Source: Megalobrama amblycephala
Lineage: Eukaryota > Chordata > Actinopteri > Cypriniformes > Xenocyprididae
Assembly: GCF_018812025.1 (NCBI RefSeq)
Contig: NC_063062.1
Span: forward strand, 2,128,254 to 2,192,253
Length of the DNA: 64,000 nucleotides
Direction of reading: 5' to 3'
Positions 56,523 to 64,000 of this stretch are shown piece by piece. The notes below the pieces were generated by a model. The model searched no databases. It was not told the origin of the DNA and worked only from the letters and a program-made list of their open reading frames with translations. Position numbers and translations under genes: made by a program. Each line of letters opens with the position of its first letter. Position 1 is the stretch's first letter.

Positions 56523-57398
56523 GTACATACATGTTTTATTGAGATTGATCTATAATCATATAAAACCTCAGATTTCACTTAGTATCCTAGCAGCAAAATA
56601 TAAACTCCTGCTTGACTCTCTGTGTGAGTGTTTGCAGCACAGAATACAGACGATTATTTCAGAGCCAGCGACACATATAAATATCATAAATAACACACAA
56701 CAACACATGGACACAATCACATTAGAGCACTGAGTGATTATGTGGAAACTAAATACGGTCAGACAAACCCATTTCACCATAATGCGTTTGATTTCATCCG
56801 ATTGAAAGTGTCTATATATGAAGGCGGTTGATCAATAATGAAAAGGAAAGTCGTTTATGAATGAGCGATGGAAGATTGTGAAGACAAACATTGCATTTCT
56901 TAGAATACAGTCACTATAAGAGCAGGAAGATGAATGTTAATTGCATGTGATTTTTAGAGCTAATAAATGACCCAAAGATTAAACAAATTAAAGAACTGAT
57001 TTTCTCATTGAAATGGAAACGAGAACGGAATGTCTCAAACTAAACGAAAAGGAAAACTCCTCAGGATGGATGTTAGTGGTGTGCGATATTGTCGTACACA
57101 CATCGTTCGTATAAATGCATTGCAGTGTTTATTTGGCGTTTTCATTCTTAATGGCTGTGAAAGTGCAGTGAACAGAAACATAGACGCTCTGGTTATTCTC
57201 TCTAAAAAATATAAAAATAGTTTTTATCTCAAAACACACAGGAGTATTTATAACTGTTTGTTTACACGAGTCCAAAACCTTTTCGTATATAAACCCTGGT
57301 GCCGTTTCACCAGCATCTTCTCGTGTGTCTCGAGTGGCGAAGAAAGAAAGTGTGTTTTATTGATAATGTTTGCAGCTGAATTACTGACATGCATCACT

Positions 57399-60300
57399 TC
57401 ACGCCAGCTTCTTCTCGTCTTCCTTGCACTTTCGAGGGATGAAGTGAGAAGTGATGCTCTCTCTCCTCGTCTTCTTTCCTTTCAGCGGCCGTCCGTTTTT
57501 TGACAGAGCGATGAACATCTCTTTGCCGTCTTTAGTCTTTTTGACCGAGGCGTACGCTGTGTAGTAGTTCTCTAAAAACACTTCTTTGAAGTTGCAGCTG
57601 TCGTTGTAGTCTTTCTGTTTGGGAGAGGTGAAAACAGGTACGACAGAACTTTAATTTGCCGTAAACTCTAGTTTGCTCATTCGCTATATTTACTCTTAAA
57701 TCAGCCATGAAACGTGAGAATGCATTAGCTGGAATCAGATTAAAAGACGGAGGGGTTTTACTTTGCCCTGTAACATTCCGGTGCGGTTCATGGAAATGTA
57801 ATACTGGCTCTTCAGTCCTTTTATGGCCAACACGCCTCCCTCAGAAACCGTCCTGATCTCCAGAACACCTGAAACACAGACAGTGGATCAGCCTGAGCGT
57901 TTGAAGAAACGCAGCGCTGTATGTGTTTGGAGCCAAATATACTTTTTAGGGTCACATTTGTTTTGATTTAACCCTCTGCTGCTCCTCGTTTAGGGGTTAC
58001 ATGAATATTTTGAGGGAATCTTATGGTAGTAAGTAATATGTTATGTTCTATTTGTTTCCTTAATTTTTTTACAATACAATATAATTATTTAATTTTTCAA
58101 TTAACCCCTTCATTGCTGTGTGCTTTTTTCTGCATCATGGCTGATTTGTAGATTGTACACCCCCAAATTTATTTTTTATTCACCCATTCATTTCTATGAC
58201 GGTCAATTAGGACCATTTTAGGACCATTTATCCTTTTTGAATCATGTCCACATTTAAAACACATTTAAAATACTACCTAATAAGATACAAAAAGTATGAA
58301 CTTTATTTGTTTGAGAAGAATCCCATCCAGCCTGAAGTGGCCTGAGCTGATTTAATTTCTGTTTAATAACACACTTCACCTTTCAAAATCCATTTGTATA
58401 AAGGAAGCAGTAAAATCAGTTTAATATATTTTTGTTCAATAATATTTTTTATTTAATATTTTGCATTTGAGGGAGTGTTATGGTACTAAGTAATATTTAT
58501 GCAATAATTATGATCCATTTTTTTCCCACAATTTTTTTTACAGTACAATTATTTAATCCATGCAAAGTATTTTTCAGTTAACCCCTTCATTGCTGCGTGC
58601 TTTTTCCTGCATCATGACTGATTTGTAGATTGTACCTATCCCCCCCACCTCCCAAAATTCTGTATATTTTATTTATTATTTGCTCATTAATTTCTATGGC
58701 AGTCATTTTTAACTATTTTGTACGGAAGAGGATTAGGGCCAAGCAATAATAAAAAATTAAAACCATCTCGAGATTAAAGTTGTAAAATTTCGAGAAAAAA
58801 CTCGTTAAATTTCATGGAAAAAGTCGAAATAAAATGTTGAGAATAAACTCGTTAAATTACGAGAAAAAAACTTGTTAAATTTCGAGAAAAAATTCGAGAT
58901 AAAATGTTGAGAATAAAGTCATAATTTAATACGTTTATTCTCAACATTTTATCTCGACTTTTTTTCTCGAAATTTAATGACATTTTTCTCGTAATTTAAT
59001 GAGTTTATTCTCGTAATTTAACGACTTTTTTCTCGTAATTTAATGACTTTATTCTCAACATTTTATCTCGACTTTTTTCCCGAAATTTAACGACATTTTT
59101 CTCGTAATTTAATGAGTTTATTCTCATAATTTAATGACTTTTTTCTCGTAATTTAATGACTTTATTCATTTCTATGCCGGTCATTTTTAACTATTTTGTA
59201 CGGAAGAGGATTAGGGCCAAGCATTAATAAAAAATTAAAACCATCTTGAGATTAAAGTTGTTCAATTTCGAGAAAAAACTCGTTAAATTTCGAGAAAAAA
59301 GTCGAGATAAAATGTTGAGAATAAAGTCATTAAATTACGAGAAAAAAGTTGTTAAATTATGAGAACAAATTCATTAAATTATGAGAAAAAACTAGTTAAA
59401 TTTCGAGAAAAAATTCGAGATAAAATGTTGAGAATAAAGTCATAATTTAATGAGTTTATTTTCAACATTTTATCTCGACTTTTTTCTCGAAATTTAACGA
59501 GTTTTTTCTCGAGATGGTTTTATTTTTTTATTATTGCTTGGCCCTAATCCTCTTCCGTAATTTTGTGACTATTTTTTGGACCATTTAACCTTTTAGAATC
59601 ATGTCCACATTTTTTTTTTTTTTGTGCGTGTTCACATACCAAGTGCCACAACAGTCATACCATTTAGATAAAGTACAAAATAAATAAATAAGAAATAAAT
59701 AAATAACATTTTTTGGTCAAAATTTGATCGTAGAGCACCGAAGGGTTAAATCTGATGGGGGGGAAGTGGTTCGTAAATGCAGACATTTAATTCTTTGGAT
59801 ATTTGGCCACTTAATTCATTTCAAAACACATTTAATTTAATTTATGGTTTAAAGGTGACGTGTGTCATTTTTTGGTTTTAAAATACTAACTAATATGACA
59901 GTAGAAGGTTGATTCTTTTGAATCTTATGAACTTTTTTTGTTTGAGAATCCCATGCCATGACGTGGCCTGAGCTGATTTTTCTGTTTAATGACACGGTTC
60001 ACCTTTCAAAAGTCTATTTTTATAGGGAAAAACAGTTTCGTTTCTGAATATAAGATCTTAACTGAAGATGAAATATCAGTATCAGATGGTTCAATCAACA
60101 GTGAGTTAAAAGTCGACAAGCTCCAGTTGCACTCCATATCAGATATTTCACAGCTGAAGGGCCTGTTTGTTGTTTCGCTCATGTTTTCTTGTCGTTTTAA
60201 GCTCCGTGTGTGTGTGAGTTGTGTAAGGACACTCAAATACATGTGTGCGTCTCTGGAAGTGTTTGGTTTACATGTGAGCAGCTCTAATGGTATAATAAGC

Positions 60301-63300
60301 TGCTGTCACGGCACAACTCTGACAGAACCTCAAAACGCGTCTGCTTTTCTCTCCCACGGCGCTGTCCACCCCTCTCCTACCCTCACTGCATGTCTTGCAT
60401 GCGCTCTGTGCGTGCAGTTGTCGGCCACATCTGGCTGTATCAATTTTTCTTCTTTTCAGCGCCAGCTGACGTAATCATTTTCCCTCTGGAGCAGAGATGC
60501 ATGCCGTCACGCCAACACGACGACTTTCTTCTCATACACAAACAAAATTACTAATAACCAAACATGCTTGAGGCTGACGTTATACTGTAAAGGGATTAAT
60601 AAACATTTTAATTATTATTAGTTATTATTATTGTTATGCATGTATCATCAGCCTCAAGTCTGAATTTGAGTTTCAGTTTGCTTCACAATTTGTTTTGACA
60701 AAAATAGACATCTTTTTCAGTGAGTTGTACTTCCATTGTAACCACATTGACTTTTAACTTCTGACCACTAAGTCCTCTAACGAAGTGAAACAAGAGCTAT
60801 AAATACGGCCCCAACACAGAGCACCTGTTTCTCTTTACGCCTGTCACTCCCTCGTCACACTGCCTCGCGACCTGCTAATAATCCCACTGGAATTCTGACC
60901 AGGCTGATTCCTTCACCCTCAGATACAGTGGGATATCACTTTCTACTAATATAATGTAAAGAGTCTTTACCGGACATAAACTTACATAAATTAATGTGTA
61001 GTCTAATAATGCTTAATAAACATTATTAGATTATAAAACACTCAACAAATCAATAGTGACATTTAAAGTGACATGCAACTATGATATTTTTTGAAATTCA
61101 TATTTAAAAGTACATAATGCACATGATCGGTTTAGCATAATATAATGTAATATTGTTTGTGAATCTAACTAATGAAAGCTTTTGTTGCTCTATCACTGCT
61201 TTAAATGTCTCAGTATCGCTCTATCGCTACTTTAAATGTATCCATGTCGCTCTATCTCTACTTTATATGTATCAGTATCGCTCTATCGCTACGTTAAATG
61301 TATCCATATCACTCTATCGCTACTTTAAATGTATCCATGTCGCTCTGTCGCTACTTTAAATGTATCAGTATCGCTCTATCGCTACTTTAAATGTATCCAT
61401 GTCGCTCTGTCGCTACTTTAAATGTATCCATGTCGCTCTATCGCTACTTTAAATGTATCCATATCGCTCTATCGCTACTTTAAATGTATCCATGTCGCTC
61501 TATCTCTACTTTATATGTATCAGTATCGCTCTATCGCTACGTTAAATGTATCCATATCACTCTATCGCTACTTTAAATGTATCCATGTAGCTCTGTCGCT
61601 ACTTTAAATGTATCCATGTCGCTCTATCGCTACTTTAAATGTATCCATGTCGCTCTATCGCTACTTTATATGTATCAGTATCGCTCTATCGCTACGTTAA
61701 ATGTATCCATATCACTCTATCGCTACTTTAAATGTATCCATGTATCCATGTCGCTCTGTCGCTACTTTAAATGTATCAGTATCGCTCTATCGCTACTTTA
61801 AATGTATCCATGTCGCTCTATCGCTACTTTAAATGTATCCATGTCGCTCTATCGCTACTTTAAATGTATCCATATCGCTCTATCGCTACTTTAAATGTAT
61901 CCATGTCGCTCTATCTCTACTTTATATGTATCAGTATCGCTCTATCGCTACGTTAAATGTATCCATGTCGCTCTGTCGCTACTTTAAATGTATCCATGTC
62001 GCTCTGTCGCTACTTTAAATGTATCAGTGTTGCTCTATCGCTACTTTAAATGTATCCATATCGCTCTATCGCTACTTTAATTGTATCCATGTTGCTCTAT
62101 CGCTATTTTAAATGTGTATCCATGTCGCTCTATCGCTACTTTAAATGTATCAATGTCGCTCTATCGCTACTTTAAATGTATCAATATCGCTCTATCGCTA
62201 CTTTAAATGTATCAATATCGCTCTATCGCTACTTTAAATGTATCCATGTCGCTACTTTAAATGTATCAATGTCGCTCTATCGCTACTTTAAATGTATCAA
62301 TATCGCTCTATCGCTACTTTAAATGTATCAATATCGCTCTATCGCTACTTTAAATGTATCAATGTCGCTCTATCGCTACTTTAAATGTATCAATATCGCT
62401 CTGTCGCTACTTTAAATGTATCAGTGTTGCTCTATCGCTACTTTAAATGTATCCATATCGCTCTATCGCTACTTTAAATGTATCAATATCGCTCTATCGC
62501 TACTTTAAATGTATCAGTGTTGCTCTATCGCAACTTTAAATGTATCCATATCGCTCTATCGCTACTTTAAATGTATCCATGTCGCTCTATCGCTACTTTA
62601 AATGTATCCATGTCGCTCTGTCGCTACTTTAAATGTATCCATATCGCTCTATTGCTACTTTAAATGTATCAGTATCACTCTATTAGTACTTTAAATGTAT
62701 CAGTATCGCTCTATCTCTACTTTAAATGTATCCATATCGCTCTATCTCTACTTTAAATGTATCCATGTCGCTCTGTCGCTACTTTAAATGTATCCATATC
62801 GCTCTATTGCTACTTTAAATGTATCAGTATCACTCTATTACTACTTTAAATGTATCAGTATCGCTCTATCTCTACTTTAAATGTATCCATATCGCTCTAT
62901 CTCTACTTTAAATGTATCCATATCGCTCTATCGCTACTTTAAATGCCTCAATGTTGCTCTATCGCTGCTTTAAATGTATCCATGTTGCACTATGGCTACT
63001 TTATTTGTCTCAATGTCACTATCGCTACTTTAAATGTATCAAAGTCACTCTATGGCTACTTCAATGTCTCAGTGTTGCTCTATAGCTACTTTATTTGTCT
63101 CAATGTCGCTCTATGGCTACTTTAAATGCCTCATTGTCACTCTATCGCTACTTCAAATGTCTCAATGTTGCTCTATGGCTACTTAAAATGTATCAGTGTC
63201 GCTCTATGGCTACTTTAAATGTCTCAATGTCGCTCTATCGCTACTTTAAATGTTTCAATATCACTCTATGGCTATTTTATTTGTCTCAATGTCACTCTAT

Positions 63301-63720
63301 CGCTACTTTGAATGTTTCATTGTCTCTCCACTGATAAATCCTCCGTGAAGCTCCTGACACATGAAGACCAAATGTGTTTTTTGAAATTAAGGTAGAACCT
63401 CAGTCAGACATGTCAGAAGTGAGTGATAATCTCTTACTGTAGCAGTTGTTGGGATCCTGCGTTCCATTGATATTCCCGTTCTCGTCGATCATCAGAAACC
63501 ACTGTGTGCGACTATAGAGGCGTCGGATTCGAACGTCCCCTCCTTCCATGTAGTCGTAGTTTCTGGTGTGGCGTTCATGTTTGGAACAGTCAGTCACAGA
63601 CGCCTGCCCAGCGACTCTCTCGCCATCACACACGCACACACGGCTGACAACCAGCACGACGTGCAACCACAGTCCACACGGCAACTTAGGCAGTTTCCAT
63701 GACAGCGTCCATTTGCGCAT
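57399..63720 (-). CDS. fgf7: Fibroblast growth factor 7 (keratinocyte growth factor)
   Basis: Secreted mesenchymal ligand for the epithelial FGFR2-IIIb receptor with heparan sulphate. Coding exons in order: 63720-63438, 57868-57762, 57614-57399; phases join to 201 residues (human 194). I chose the Met at 63720 (MRKWTLSWKLPKL) because it aligns with the human start; an in-frame Met at 63786 is possible. Residues 1 to about 31 are a hydrophobic signal peptide. The core has RHTRNYDYMEGGD, RRLYSRTQW, a NGT glycosylation site, VLEIRTV, LAIKGLKSQYYISMN, CNFKE, ENYYTAYAS and the basic heparin-binding segment LKGKKTRRESITSHFIP. YDYMEGGD fits FGF7 better than FGF10. The tail after HFIP is about 12 residues of Lys/Glu, longer than in human. 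Intron 1 (57869-63437) contains a 31-bp array and a palindromic element. A minus-strand AATAAA at 57356-57361 is a near polyadenylation signal. Confidence 0.95.
58690..59559. mobile_element. Palindromic MITE with TACGGAAGAGGATTAGGG ends, partly tandem-duplicated, fgf7 intron 1
   Basis: Left TACGGAAGAGGATTAGGGCC at 58721 and its inverse GGCCCTAATCCTCTTCCGTA at 59559. A second left end lies at 59199. The preceding flank (TTTCTATGGCAGTCATTTTT at 58691, TTTCTATGCCGGTCATTTTT at about 59170) is copied with it, so a roughly 478-bp block is in tandem. The interior is many TTTCGAGAAAAAACTCGTTA and TTATTCTCAACATTTTATCT phrases in both orientations. Confidence 0.85.
59600..61180. other. fgf7 intron 1, mostly unique sequence
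   Basis: A 161-codon plus-strand frame at 59989-60474 has no recognised motif. The phrases ATTTTTTGGACC, GAATCATGTCCACATTT and TGGCCTGAGCTGATTT recur between 58.2 and 60.0 kb, pointing to an old repeat. From 60480 to 61180 I see no features. Confidence 0.35.
61190..63325. repeat. 31-bp minisatellite, about 65-70 copies, fgf7 intron 1
   Basis: The unit is TTTAAATGTATCCATGTCGC then TCTATCGCTAC, with variants ATATCGC, CAGTATCGC and CTCAATGTC. Copies are very similar up to about 62940 and more diverged after it. The open frames through it (SLYRYF-type peptides) are repeat artefacts. Confidence 0.95.
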
Positions 63721-64000
63721 TATACTGCGTTTCTCAAGGAGTTCATGATCCACATACTGAAGGCAAAACTCTGGTTGGATCTTCAAGCCGTGGGAGATCC
63801 GCTTGGACCCTTTCCCAGTAAAATCCTCAGATTGTGGAGTGAAGTCGGACCTCCTCCTGCAGCATCAGAATCTCCTCAGAGCTGGAGGAGGCAGCAGTGT
63901 ATTAGTTTCTGTTGTTAATGACAGTCAAATGATACAAATCAACAAACGGGTGCTTCACTCACTGTCCATTTCTGATGAAGATACAGGAGACATACACTTT
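63721..64000 (-). other. fgf7 5' UTR/upstream flank
   Basis: The minus-strand frame stays open for 22 codons above the chosen Met. The remainder, a GGAGGAGG-rich stretch near 63880, is probably 5' UTR. The promoter cannot be located. Confidence 0.4.

Noticed and set aside
57030..57503. 157-codon plus-strand frame antisense to the last fgf7 exon
   Set aside because: Its 3' third is the complement of fgf7 coding sequence, which tends to leave antisense frames open. No motif recognised.
59989..60474. 161-codon plus-strand frame in fgf7 intron 1
   Set aside because: No recognised domain, no good splice or promoter context, and part overlaps an old repeat. Length alone is compatible with chance in this composition.
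61153..63334. Series of SLYRYFKCIHVAL-type frames
   Set aside because: The 31-bp unit is not a multiple of three, so the frame cycles; repeats only.
57399..63720. fgf10 rather than fgf7
   Set aside because: The YDYMEGGD and VLEIRTV segments and the dtwd1/fam227b neighbours fit FGF7. FGF10 has a serine-rich N-terminal stretch and an NHLQGD segment that are absent here.

Overview
The window looks like nuclear DNA of a bony fish, most likely a cyprinid (carp, goldfish or zebrafish relative). Coding sequence is split into short vertebrate-type exons with GT-AG introns. The non-coding part is packed with (CA)n/(TA)n microsatellites, kilobase minisatellites and short inverted-repeat DNA transposons, including families with TTAA-flanked ends that I recognise from cyprinid genomes. 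No bacterial operon, CRISPR array, rRNA or convincing tRNA is visible. All exon models below were assembled by hand from open frames, splice sites and phase, and compared with remembered vertebrate proteins. No alignment was run.

Layout. 1-575: broken Tc1/mariner-like transposon at the left edge. 2881-13193 (+): ccbe1, a complete 11-exon gene for the secreted lymphangiogenic factor. 13.7-19.1 kb: intergenic array of about nine copies of a roughly 618-bp repeat. 19814-41549 (+): nnt, complete in 21 exons (about 1069 residues), the mitochondrial proton-pumping transhydrogenase. 41747-47602 (-): dtwd1, complete in 4 exons, a tRNA acp3U modification enzyme, tail to tail with nnt. From 47777 (+): the 5' part of a gene best read as fam227b, head to head with dtwd1 across 174 bp that carries an RFX-type X-box. 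57399-63720 (-): coding exons of fgf7 (about 201 residues), antisense to the likely continuation of fam227b. The dtwd1-fam227b-fgf7 block matches the human 15q21 arrangement. ccbe1 and nnt lie on other chromosomes in human.

The genes are not a pathway. They share a neighbourhood, not a function: VEGF-C processing, mitochondrial NADPH supply, tRNA modification, a probable ciliary/testis protein and an epithelial growth factor.

The most unusual feature is in ccbe1. The exon 6/intron 6 junction itself has become the unit of a 2.1-kb minisatellite, so about 60 copies of the real 5' splice site follow one another after the exon. A second theme is inverted-repeat transposons whose ends are intact but whose interiors have grown into tandem arrays (4.4, 42-45, 54.8-56.2 and 58.7-59.6 kb, and probably 35.3-36.3 kb). 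Others are a 128-bp spacerless perfect palindrome at 48498-48625, about 18 tandem CCAAT-box plus GC-box units in nnt intron 13, and a GC-AG intron in the ccbe1 collagen region.
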